Assembly: GCA_905250115.1 (NCBI GenBank)
Contig: CAJNOI010000070.1
Span: 355,856-419,855, forward strand
Direction of reading: 5' to 3'
Origin: Adineta steineri
Taxonomy: Eukaryota > Rotifera > Eurotatoria > Adinetida > Adinetidae
DNA: 64,000 nt
Positions 24,148 through 36,942 of this stretch are shown here, one piece after another. The notes under the pieces were generated by a model, which did not search any database, was not told the DNA's origin, and worked only from the letters and a program-made list of their open reading frames with translations. Each line of letters opens with the position of its first letter. Position 1 is the stretch's first letter. The translations under genes and the position numbers were made by a program.

Positions 24148-26088
24148 TTTTTTATTTTACTTAATGATCGTTAATTTATTTTTTGTAATATGGATTTTAA
24201 CTAAAATTAAATAGTTAAATAGGGTACCATATAAATATCATTGATTTTAATAGTAAAAAAGCAAATATGTACAATAAGATAATCTGAATAAAAACCTAAT
24301 TATAAAAGTGTTACTCTTGAGATATGTATGAGCTGATGGTCTTTTTTGTACAATAAACATATGAATTAATTTTGATATTTATGATTATCGATAAAATATC
24401 TCTGCAACAAAAAAAGAACAAGAAAAGGAAGGCCTATATCGTTAAAGTATGAGGATGTGGGTCGAACAATGTATAATAAATATTTAGAATGACCTCGCCT
24501 ATTATTTTTCATATTTATATTCCATTGCTTTAATTCATTTATTTTGTTTATCGATTAGTTTCATTTGAAATATGAAAATGTGCACTCGTCAGTCATGCAT
24601 CTATAATCGATGATTATTGCTTTACAAAAATAAATGAAACACGACAATGATTTATTTATGAGCAACTAAATCAATCCTGACATATACTGAAATTTGAAAT
24701 ATAATCTTAAACGTATATCAAAAGAAAAGGGTAAATAATGAAAAAGTTTATATAGAGACTTCTAATACATGTCTTTAATTTCATATTTATGCTGACATTG
24801 ATGTCAAATAAGTCCATAAAACATTTCAGCAATTTCCATTAATCAATGAAAACTAATACCAATATAATTACCTTTTATTTGTGATGACCATATGTACTTT
24901 CATAACGAACGAACAGAATGCTAACAAATGTTGTTAACTGTGGGAAGTATCATCTTCAAGAGGATAGAAAATTAGTTTAATGCAGTCATTCAATATACTG
25001 TATTTTAAACAGCTATATTCTTCTAAATAAATAGTTACTAGTAATCTTGTGTTCATATAAATTGGATTATTATAAACTTCTAATAACTTTGAAATTTTAT
25101 TGAAAAATGCAGTACGATGATCATAATTATCATTTTTGTAGGCATTTTTAAGTGACTTCAACTCCATGATTCATTATAACTTATTGAGACAAGGATAATA
25201 TACTATTATTGAATGAATAATAAGAGCGAAAGATAAAAAAGTTGGTGGTTCTTGTGTTATTATTTTACTATAAAGCCGAAATGGAAATGAACTAAAATAA
25301 TGGAATACTGCCGATGAATAAGATCCTACAAAACTTGATCGTTCATTGAATGATTAAAGAATTTTGATCCTATTTTCTTCAGTAAATGATGTTCATGTGA
25401 GCATAGAGAGCATTGTAAGTACTGATATAATCAACTGTTGATGAAAGATTCTTTGGTTCATTCGTAAAAGCATTGTTGTTGGATGTGTATCCATCAAGCA
25501 ATGAAAAGCCGAGATAGATAAAATGTATATAATAGATTTTACTTTAATTTTAAATAAATAATTAAAACAAAAATAGTTTCTCAGTTTATATTTGTTATTC
25601 AACAAGTATGATATTATTCAGAATAAAAACAACACGTTAGAAGGACGCAATAGAAAGCGTGAATCACATACTTGAAACATGTGATGAAATGTTATTTATC
25701 GACGAAACTTTTCTTTTTTTTCTTTCGTTCTATAGTAGAGAAGAAAAAGTAACATCATAGAACTAATTTATTATTGTTTTTTCTTTCAAATTGAATGTCA
25801 CACTTATGATATAACTTGTCAACGCATTTAAATTAACTGCTAATTTAGATTCTATTATAATCTATCTCTAAGGTATGATGGTAGTATTTTTTTTCTTCTT
25901 TACGTTTTCATCATTTTAATAACACCATAATTGATTTATTGGACTTGTATGTCTTCGTATGAATCATTTCTTTTCGATTATAAGCATGTCACAAGACATA
26001 TATCTACATGCTAATATTATCTTTCTTAGTCACTTTTTTCTTAACTATGAAAAACTCGTGTTTTTCTCTTTAGTTTCAATTATCTACC
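24148..26088. other. Intergenic region with no recognised gene
   Basis: AT-rich. The minus-strand frame at 24934-25167 has protein-like composition but no recognised domain, and its upstream frame is broken. It may be a chance frame or a gene fragment. Nothing else is seen. Confidence 0.5.
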
Positions 26089-27426
26089 ATGGTTATATTA
26101 TGTAGAAATCCAATTAATAAGTTCTGGTTACGTTTGATGACTCGTTGCTGTGCGATAATAATATTGATCTGGTTACACCGCCAAATGACTATATCCAATA
26201 CAGTTAACATATTATCTACTGATAGTTCTTACTGCAAATCGATCAAATACAATATAACTCAAGCTGATTTAGGTCGAATTTTCTTTCATCATCTTATTCA
26301 TAATCATGATTCATACAAAGATGTCAATGAATGTAATATTTGTTCATTGATCCATTTCTTCTTTCAAGAAGCTACTCTTAACGACAAACCCGTTCAGTTT
26401 TCATCAGGTTAGCATAATATATAAATATGTTCTCCAGTAAGAATATTCTTTACATGATTTTCATCATTGCGTTTAGGAGTATTTGTTCTGTACGATTCAA
26501 CTCATCACTTCTTTACACAACTGATGCTTGCGAAAGGTAATCAAGCTCATAGTAATGAACATCGTTCGGGTTTTATTCGACGTCTTCTATATTTCACTCT
26601 GGATCCAATCAAATCTATATTCCAAACAGTATTACGTCTTGAATCTTCTAATCAAACTCCTTTCATCTATTTACGTGGTGATGAATCATCACATTTTCAT
26701 GAACGAGGCAACAAACACGATCGATGGCATATCTATCCAGCTTAGTAAGATTTTTAAGAAGTACTTAAAATATAATCATTCGTATGCATCTTTTTTTCAG
26801 TGGAATGGACATTATAGATGGATGTATGCCTAATAAATTTTCGCATATTTTGTTTGGAAAATTAAAAAGTTTATCGAAAGATTCAAATCATCCGTATCGT
26901 GGCGATCGTATTTATATCAAACCTGAAAAATCTGGATTACAACAATTTCGACATTATATTGCACGTAAGTCAATCATATTTGTTTTATTTCTATTGCCTA
27001 TATTCTTAATCTATAGATTCGAGCCATTATATTCGAGCAGTATCATCCTCTATTATGTGTCGATTTATTGATCGCTTAGCGCCAAAATTCTGTAAGCCAG
27101 AAGGAACATTTCATGAATGGATAGACCACAGATTGATTAAAAAATGGACTAAGATACTGAATACTATCAATGATTTAACACATGATGAACGACGAAAAAT
27201 GCAAAATGACGTATTTTCACGAGGTATTCTTGAGATATATCGTCAAACGTTATTATTTCCGTCGATCTCACATGTCAATGATTTTCGTATTGAACTCGAA
27301 CAACAATACGGTTCGGATATCTGCGCACGGAAAGGAAATGAAGTTATTTTTACTACTGAACAGTTATTAGATGGTTCTCCTGCATGGATGCATTCTTTTT
27401 TTTCACAAGAATCAATAGTCCGATAA
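26089..27426 (+). CDS. Unrecognised signal-anchored protein, four exons
   Basis: Exons 26089-26407, 26477-26744, 26801-26964 and 27017-27426 have GT..AG borders and phases that join in frame to 386 residues. A hydrophobic stretch (RCCAIIILIWL, about residues 19-31) suggests a signal anchor or signal peptide, with the rest probably luminal or secreted. Charged and aromatic segments (YLRGDESSHFHERGNKHDRW, HPYRGDRIYIKPEKSG) and several cysteines look like a folded globular protein, but I recognise no family. The intact four-exon structure argues that it is a functional gene. It lies between the GT61-like gene and the 3' end of the myosin gene, which converges on it. Confidence 0.7.
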
Positions 27427-28530
27427 GACTCATAGAAATAATTGTCAACTAGAGATAAAATAACTGTAGGTAAAGTATTGAATGGTGCTACTTTACTAAC
27501 ATATAGGAATCAAAAATAATATCATTTTTTGTTGAACATATATTAGGAACTATGAATTATATAATATAAATTTCATTTTTTGTTTTGACTGATCCAGTCT
27601 TTGAAACTAAAAATGTAAAAGGATAAAAATAAATAATCTCACATCTGATAATACATATTATCGAGAGTTAATTAACACATTTTGTTGATTTTAGTTGTAC
27701 AATGTTATCGTAATTCAAAATAATCATTTTTTTTCTATATGTTTGTTTCTAATTATCTATATGATGATTGTCTGGTTTACATTATAAGGTCAAACTCGAA
27801 TATCAGTATTATTTACTTAATTAAATGGGTAATAAAATCCATTTGATGACGTTTCAAAACTCGTGATATTTTTTCTTATTCATTTATAGAAACGCATATA
27901 ATGACTATAGTTTAGTACAGAATGTATATGCATATTATAAAGAAAACAGCCAGCTGTGTATCAATTATATTATACTTTTTTGTCCGTGTTCTCTTCGGAT
28001 ATAATTAATGGATAACATTGATATGAGTTATGGCCTTCATATTGTCATAATCTATGTATAACTCCTTCCTCCGTGTTTTGTTTTGTCATTAATCAAATTA
28101 ATATATGGTAAACATCGTTTTTTTTAATTGTCTGTTTCCTTGATGTATTTTATCTTTGATAAATGAATACATATAAGATCACAATACAGAGATATGCGTA
28201 ATCGATTCATCAAATAAATGTTGCTATAGAATTTATTATTGAAACTCGATATTTTTTCTTAATCTAATCGCCCTCGATAGATATCAAGTTAACAAGCGAA
28301 TATAATATCATTGGTATTTATGCTGATAATTTTATATAAAAGATGTTTGAAACAAATTTCTTCAATACATATTTTTTATTTATTTTTAAAACTTCGGCTA
28401 GAGTGCATTGTCAAAACAGGAGAAAGTGTGGATAAACTACATTAAGTTTAAGGGATAAATTAAAGGACAATGACAAGAAAAACATCTTACACATTCATTA
28501 AAATAAACAATCTCATGATTGTTTTACAAT
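27427..28530. other. Convergent intergenic region
   Basis: AT-rich DNA between the 3' ends of the unknown gene and the myosin gene. It should contain both 3' UTRs. No further coding or RNA feature was recognised. Confidence 0.5.
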
Positions 28531-31500
28531 TTAGCGTTGACGAACTGATGAACTAGCACGCATTGTTGATGATGCTCGTAATGTTGATGATTCATGAACG
28601 TCATGCTAAAAGAAAGAAAAAGAATTTTTAATTATTCTATTAATATAGAAAATAAATTACAGATGAGGAAGTTCGACCCATGCTAACAGATGATCGATTT
28701 TTTGAACGTAATTTGCCAAGTTGATTTTCAGCTTGGTCAGCTCGTTCAGCTGATTCTTCTGCAAAAAGAAAATTGTTTTAGATCTTATTTATTTTTTTTT
28801 GAATAAGAAACTCACCAAGTTCTGTTTGAGCTTTGCGGAATTTAGCTAAGTTAAGTGCAGCAATTTCCTCTGAAAAGAAAAAAAAAGGTTAATTTGTAAA
28901 TACGATTTCAGACAAAAAAAATGTTATTTACCAGCTTCTTCAACTTGTCGTTTATAGACTTTAAGTTTGGCTTGTAATTTTTCTGAAAGATCTTGTAAAC
29001 GTAATTGATTTTTACGATCTTCTTCTGTTTGGAAGGCAAGTTCTTTCAAACGACGATCATTTTTACGTAATTCTTTAAGTGTTTCTTGATGACGATGTTG
29101 TTCCAATTCATTTTCACTTTCTAATTCGTGAATCTAAACAAAAACAAAAAATTAATTTTCTTTTTGCCCCTTTTAATTGAAATCAAATTTTCTTACGCGT
29201 TGTTCAAGTTTAGCAATAACACGTTTACCACCTTTAAGTGAATTTCCTTCGGCTTCATCAAGACGTGTTTGAAGATCTTTAACTTGTTGTTCAAGACCTT
29301 TACGTAATCGTTCAACTTGTAAAGCATGTTCTTGTTCTTGACGTAATTCTTCAACGAGACGTGTTGCATCTGAACCGGCTTTCTTAGCATTTTCTTCACT
29401 ATTTTTAAGTTCACTAACAGCTTCATCCAAATCAGCTTGCATAGCAGCAATTGTTGATTCAAGTTGTCGTCGTTGTGAAGATAAATTAGCATTTTGTGTG
29501 CTAACATCACTAATACGATCAGCAGCATCATGTAATTCACTTTCAGCTGCTTTACGTGCACGTTCAGCTTGTTCTAAAGCTGTACGTAATTCTTCAAGTT
29601 CACCAGTGATAACATTAGCACGACGTTCAGCTGCGATAGCAACTTCACGTGCTTCGTCACGTTGTCGTTGTTCTTCTTCAACTTGTGCTTGTAATTCAGT
29701 GATATTTTGTTGAACACGTTTTAATGTTTTTTGTAAATCAGCATTTGTACGATTAGCATGATCAAGTGCTACTTCAAGTTCGTTAATATCTGATTCAAGT
29801 TTCTTTTTCTAGACAGAAGAAAATTATTTTTATATGAAATAAAAAGTTGAGTAGTTTAGGTTTTTACTTGTTTAAGTGCTTCAAGTTTTGATCGTGCTTC
29901 AGCTTCTAAACTTGCTTGCATGGATTCAAGTGAACGTTGATGATTACGTCTTGTATTTTCGAATTCTTCTTCTTTTTCATGAATTCGTCGATCAATTTCT
30001 TGTCGAACTGTGCTTAATTCCATTTGAGCACGAAGAACTTTAGCTTCTTCTTGTTCAAGTGTTGATTCAGCATCTTCTAATGCAGCTTGTAATTCTTCTT
30101 TTTCTAATTCAGCACGTTTACGAGCTTTATCTAATTCATGAACATTCTTTCCACCTTCACCTAATTGATCAATAAGATCCTAAACAAAAGAAGATTTTCT
30201 TACTAAAGACAAAAGAAACTTCATTTCAATTCACCTTAATTTCATCAGCTAAGTTCTTATTTTCTTTTTTAAGAGCATCAATTTGTTCATGTGATTCTTC
30301 ATATTGTTGTTTAAGTTTAAATAATTCTGTTGAGAAGTTTCGTGCTTCTTTTTGGGATGTTTCAAGTTCAATTGTGATATCTTCACATTTTTGTTTCCAT
30401 TCATTGATCAATTTATCAAATTGTCTTTGTTTTTTATCCATAGCAGATGCATCTATATGAAATGTTGTGTTTTTTTTCCCTTTAATTAATTATTTAAAAA
30501 ATAAACTTACTAGCATTAGCACGTTCAACATCAACCATAAGATCTTCGACTTCACCTTGAAGACGTGATTTAACTTTTTCTAATGCATTACATTTGTTTA
30601 ATGCAGCTTCGACTTGTTCTTCAGCTTCAGTTAATTTCGAAGCTAATTTACGTTTAGCTTCTTCGAGTTCTTCACCACGAGACATACCTATATAAATATA
30701 CATATATGATATTTTTGTTTTTTGTTTGAAAAAATTATATTAACCTTCTGATTCGAAACGAGATCGCCATTGTTGAACTTCAGCATTAAGTTTAGTAACT
30801 TGTTTTTGAAATTCACTCTTAGCTTCTTGTTCTTCATCAAGTTGGTCACGTGCTTGTTCAAGATCGGCAGTTAAATTACGGATTTGTGAAGCTAAATAAA
30901 TATTTCGAAAAGATTTATTATCAATTTTAAAACAATTTTTATAAGATACTTACTAACTGATCCTTTGCCACGTAATTCATCATCGATTGTTCGTTTAGCT
31001 TCATCAAGTTGTTGTTGTAAAGTTGTTTTGGCTTTAGTTAAAGTTGCAATTTGACTTTCATATTCTTCCATGTGTCTAGTTAATTCAGTATTTTCACTGG
31101 TTAATTTAGATTTATTATTATTCAACTCAGCGATTTGTTTAACATGGTCTTCAAGTTTAACTTGGATGTCATTTAATTGTTGTTCAAGTTGTTTTGAAAG
31201 TTTTTCAGCAGCTACTTTACCTTTTTGTAAATGTTCAACTTGTGTACGTAAATCACCTGTTTCGGATTTAATTGTTTGTTTTTCTTTTTCTAATTTGATT
31301 TTCAATTTTTGTAATTGATCAATTTGTTCACCCATTTCAGTAACAGCATCTTGATGTTTCTTACGGAGTTGTGCAGCTGTTGCTTCATGTTGAAGATTAG
31401 CTTCTTCTAAATCACGACGAAGTTTTTGTAATTCTGATTCACGTTTTTTGTTCATTTCAACTTGTGATGATGTTGCACCACCAGCTTCTTGTAATCGATC

Positions 31501-34500
31501 ATTCATTTCATCGATTTCCCGTGCTAAATCAGCTCGTTGTTTTTCGGTTTTGGTTCGTGATTGTCGTTCATTTTCAACTTCTTCTTCTAATTCTTCAATA
31601 CGTGATTGTAATTCTTTGATTTTCTTTCCAAGACCTGTTGCTTGTCCTTGTTCATCTTCAAGACGTCCACTCATTTGTTGAATTTCTTGATCTTTACGTT
31701 TAAGATTTTCTTCTAATTCACGTTTTGATCGTTCAAAATCTTCTAAATTTTGTTGAACAGCTTTTAAATCTGTTTCAAGTTTTCGTTTTGATTTATCTAA
31801 ATCAGCACGAGATTTCTTTTCACGTTCAAGACTTCCTTCTAATTCATCTAGGGTTTGTTCAAGTTTGGTTTTTAATTTATTTAAATGATTCACTTTATCT
31901 TCTTCAGCTTGTAATTGTTCAGTTGTCTTTGTATTTTGTTCTTCAAGACGTTTACGTTCACGTGTAGCTTTAGCAATTGTTTCATCTTGACGAGCAATTT
32001 CATCTTGTAATGTATGGATTTGATTATCACGTGTTTTGCATTCATTTTGAGCTTTTTGTAAATTCAAACGTATGTCATCAATGTCTTTCTTCAAGCCGTC
32101 AATTTCATGTTCTAATTTCTTCTTTTTATTATTTAATTCTTGAGAACTTTCTTCTTCTTGACTAAAACGGTCTTCTAAATCTTTTACTTGTTGTTCGAGA
32201 TCAGCCTTTTGTGTGACTGAAAAAAAAAGATTTTGAATATATTCTTTCCACAAAAAAATCAAATTTTACCTAATCGTGTATATTTTTCTTGTGCGTCTGA
32301 TGAACCAGATCGTTCAGATTCAAGTTGTTGATATAAATCATTTTTCTCTTAAAATATTAAACAAACAAAAAAATGTCTTGAATATGTTTTCATTTGTTTA
32401 TCTTACCTCGAACTAATTTTGAGTTAGCATCTTCAACTTCTTTTCGTAATTTTTCTTCTTTTTCTAATGCTTCTTTAAGTGCTTTATATTCTTCTTCAAT
32501 CTTCTTCATTTCTTCTTCTTGACGAGCAACTGAAAGCAATGGTTTAACTTTCGTGTAAAGTTTCCACCATGCCCAATTACGTAATGATAAGTATTTGCGA
32601 AGATTGCGTTGAACAACGGACAAGGCCAAACGTTGTTCCAACATCTTTTTATAATTTTTACGCATAATAAAACCACGAATTTGACCTTGTAATGTAGAAA
32701 TGATTTTAGATAAGGCTTGATCACGTAAATCTTCTAATTGACCAAGTGTTCCAGCTTTGAAGAAGACTTTGGTGTTACCACATCGATATAATTCTTCGGA
32801 TAAAGCAACATCCTTAAGAATATCTTCAGTAGCTTTCTTGGCATCAACAAAACCTTTGGGAATGGCATTGGGTGCCAAGATTGAATAACGTTGTTTGAAT
32901 TCAGCATAAATCATACGATTAGGGAAACCTTTTCGACAGATACGAATACCTTCTAACACACCATTACATGTCAATTGATGCATTACAAGATGAGCATCAA
33001 GAACACCACCAGTCTTGATTTCATTGGGGATGATACAACGTACGAAGTGAGGATGAGTTTGCTTCAATGTGTTCATCAATTTGTTCAATTGTTCCTATAA
33101 AGTGATAAAAATAAATGTTTTTCTTCGATTCGAAATATAAGACAAAAACTTACTCGATGAACAGACGAGATAGTTTGCATACTACCTCCTCCCTTCTTTT
33201 TACCACCTCCACCTTTGCCATCTTCAGCTTCTAGGACATCTTGGTACAAATGACTCAACAATGAATTCTTCGATTTAGCGAACAAAGTAGCACTAGAATG
33301 AAGAAATAAATTCTATACAATGAAATTTAATTTAATGAACACTTACACAGTATTGTTAATTGGATCCTTGTTCTTTTCGAGCCAGGCTGTGGCTGTATAA
33401 GATACAGTACCAGCATAATGATGAATATCAAAATGAGCTTCAGCTTTGCCTTTGGATGGTTTTGGTTTACCAAATTGAGGATGTTTACCCAAATGTTGAC
33501 TATAAAGTTTCTCAACAAATGTTTTGTCTGTTGCCTTAGGGACGATACATTCTTCTTCAAGAATTGATAGAATACCCATAGGCTAATATTAACAAATAAG
33601 AAAATAGAAAAAAAGCTCGACGAAGAATAAAAATAAATAGATAACCTTTTCAATCAAATCAAGACAAGCTTGTAAATCCATACCAAAATCGACGAAGACC
33701 CAATTAATACCTTCCTTCTTATATTCTTCTTGTTCCAACACGAACATGTGATGATTGAAGAATTGTTGAAGACGTTCATTTGTATAATTAATACATAATT
33801 GTTCGAAACCATTATACTAAGAAAATATTTATTATTTTATATTGAATTTGTTTTTTGCAAAAGAAAAATACTCACATCGAAAATTTCAAAACCAGCAATA
33901 TCGAGGACAGCAATGAAATATTGTCGTTTTGCTTTAACATCGAGAGTAACGTTGACACGTTCGACTAACCAGCAGAACATGCGAAAGTAGATCTAATAAA
34001 TAAAAAAATTATTTCTACATTCGAATAAAAATTTTCACATACCGATTTCGACAAAGCACCGACTGAATTTGTTACTTGATCTTTGCTTTGACCTTTGTTA
34101 ACAAACTCGTTTCCGACCTGAAGTCAAATAAACATAGGATTATTTAGTAAATAAACAAAGTCTCAATTCAAACCTTTATACGTGGTTTGACGAGACCTTT
34201 GATAAGATCTGCAGCTTCAATGCCAAGTAAATGTGCCACCTTTTCACATTCTTCTGTACCTTCGGGTTCTGCTTGTTCTTCCCGAGGTCGTTGTTTCCAT
34301 TGAGAATTACCAAAATGCATAATAGCTGCTGTACATCTGTACAAGTTAGCTTTTTCAGGCTATAATTTTAAATACAACGATGATATTTTTGATATTCATA
34401 AAGTGTCAATGATAGAAAAAAATTAAACGATACAAACCGGTGTGAAGCCAAGAACGTCCATAGCTTCATCGTTCAATCTCATTTCTTCTGTATCATCGAT

Positions 34501-36772
34501 ACCATCGATTGTCAACATGCCTTGAGCAACGAAAAAGTATTTTGATGCATCAGGTTCAAGAAGACAATCCTCTGAAAAATAGAAAATAATGCTACTTTAT
34601 TTCAGGATCAATACTATTAAGACTTACTTTGCACTTCGGGAAATGCAGCCGAACACATTTGGTAGAAAATGTGGTAATTACGTTCAGCTGTAATGAGTAA
34701 TGTGAAAAAAATTATAAGTTAATCAATAAAATACTAAAATAACTCTACCTGGTTGCTACAATAGAAATGAAAAAAAAAGAAGATGATTATTAAAAATTCT
34801 TTCATAAAATATAAAAGTTATACCTGAAAGGTAACACGTGATTTTTCAAGAAGATAGACTTCAATATCAGCGCCAGCAATTTTTCCTGTTGGGCCAAAGT
34901 GAATTCGAATGAATTTACCCTAGAAAAGAGCATTCAAATGACATTAGCTCGATAAAAATTTAACTTAGATAAATAACACAAACAACCACAAGTGAATATG
35001 TCGGATACATGCATAGTGAATATGAATCTCAATTACTTACACATCGAAAGAATTAGTATTTCGAGCCAATTTGATACTTTGTGATGGGATGAAGAATAGG
35101 TGTAGAGGCAAAACTGGATTCAAAATCAAGAAATTGTGGTGGTGATGCATTGGAGTTAACTTTTATAATCTTCTGTTAACATTATTTGTGCATGGAATCA
35201 AAAGAAGATGGGATAGTGATTGAACGTGCAACAAGAAACACATCATATTGGGTTATTAAAAACTTACGAAACGTGAAGAGTTGTTGTTTCGAGTAGTTTT
35301 TGCATTACCATAAGCTTCTAAAACTGGATCTATTTACGACAAAAAAACAATTTATCTGAAGATTTTTCTCAAAAAAAAATATTTACTAGCAGCCACAATC
35401 TGATCTTCAAGTGTCTGTTGCGGTTTCTATTTTAAATAAAAAAAAAAGTGAATGAAAAAATTCATTGATTGATTGATTAATTGACTTACTCCAGAAGCAG
35501 CAGCAGCTTCGTCCTTTTTCTTGTCGGTTGTAGCGGCAACCAAAGCAAAATATTGAATAACCTTCTTGGTATTTTCAGTCTTTCCAGCACCCGATTCACC
35601 AGTAATCAACATAGATTGATTTTCACGATCTAAAGTAAACGATACGTAACAATCAATAAATCATTTGACATTAAAAAACAAATATTTTTTGTCATTTATT
35701 TTCCTTTCGAATTACTCTTATTAGATATTTTGTTGTCCTGTCAATAACTGTGTTTATTTATCATTATTTTAATTTATTCATCTTCTATTGGTATGTATAG
35801 TAATTGTGGGCGCATATATTTTATCGATCTCTTGCTTCCTTCCGTTATTTATGTTTCATCCTAGTTCGTATATTCTCGTTTCCTTTGGTTATTAAGATGA
35901 TGTTATTGATAACAGATGTGTAAATTATTTTGTTCTGTTCTCAAATAGATAACGCAATTACAATACATGAGATAAGAAGGGGGACGTGAAAATATCATCT
36001 GTTAACATATAGTTTAGAATTATTCTAAGATGATTTCTTTGTTAATGAATATGTATATTTATTAGATATTACTTACCACGAAGCATATTTGAATATGCAT
36101 TGTCAGAAATGGCATACAAATGAGGAGCTACTTCAGTACGTTTCTTGCCACGATACATCATAACTACCTTCATTGTATAGATAGGAAGACGTTTGAATGG
36201 ATTGATTACGACGCAAAAGAGACCCGAATATGTCTACAATTACATTATAATAGGAAAACAATTAGTTTTTTTTATAGAGATAGATACATACATAGATGAG
36301 CCATCGTGAATAACGTTCACGTAAATTGGCAAAGACTGAAGCATCATTCAAATATGTTAAATCAGCCATATCATCATAACATGAATATTTAGGAGGATTC
36401 ATTTGTTGAATGAGATCAGTTTTTACTGTAACTTTCTACAGGGAAACAAAAAAAGAGAATTCTTTATGAAAACATTTTGTATATTTGATGATTACCTCTC
36501 CTTTAGCTGTTTCTACGATAGTAGTGTCTCCCTTGGTTTCAACAATGTCACCAGCAATATATACTTCTTTTGCATCGGGAATCCAACATGCTTTCTTAGC
36601 ATCAAATGGTTGAGAACGTAATTTGAGTTTTTCTTCCGTTGGTAAAACCAAATATTTCAGCGATTCTTTTATCTCTGGATCATTAGGATCCAATGCCATC
36701 CTTAAATAAGAGTAAAAATTAGAATTCTTTCAAAAATAATTCAATATTTTATTCATACGATTCTGCCGACAT
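28531..36772 (-). CDS. Mhc: Muscle-type myosin II heavy chain
   Basis: Twenty-nine exons reconstructed by hand give 5907 bp, 1968 residues, with phase preserved at every junction. Exon 1 is 14 bp (36772-36759), exon 9 is a 7-bp microexon (34755-34749), and the large rod exons include 32216-30954 and 29808-29197. The order is N-terminal SH3-like region; motor with P-loop GESGAGKT (184-191), switch II DIAGFE (471-476), glycine/lysine loop 2 (about 638-650) and reactive cysteines C704 and C714 around [14 protein letters not shown]; light-chain-binding neck (about 780-850); and a heptad coiled-coil rod to about 1930. The tail is serine-rich and ends SSSVRQR. The family is the actin-based ATPase motor of thick filaments. 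Length matches animal striated/smooth muscle myosins (about 1940). No duplicated alternative exons of the fly type were seen. Confidence 0.97.
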
Positions 36773-36933
36773 GATTGTTGTTTTGTTAAATAATATTTAA
36801 CAAAAAATCGAACGTTGATATAATATAAATATACGTTAAAAGCACTAGAAATTTCTTCGTGTCGTTTACACCGATGATCGAATGCTTTCGTAGATTGTGT
36901 CTACTAAGTACTCTTTTTGCTTGTTGACTTCTG

Positions 36934-36942
36934 CTTATATAG
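36934..36942 (-). promoter_or_regulatory. TATA box of the myosin heavy chain gene
   Basis: On the minus strand CTATATAAGCAG lies about 165 bp upstream of the ATG. A GA-rich tract (36952-36985) and an A/T core CTCAAAATAGAG lie just upstream. The latter loosely resembles a MEF2 site but does not match the consensus. The spacing suits a TATA-driven muscle gene with a short 5' UTR. Confidence 0.5.

Noticed and set aside
24934..25167. 77-codon minus-strand frame with protein-like composition
   Set aside because: The frame upstream is broken and no family is recognised; noted as a possible gene fragment only in the intergenic entry.
31070..32165. Plus-strand frames opposite the myosin rod
   Set aside because: Shadows of the coiled-coil coding exon on the other strand.
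35633..36076. Possible alternative exon in the long myosin intron
   Set aside because: No second copy of a neighbouring exon and no open frame with matching phase was found.
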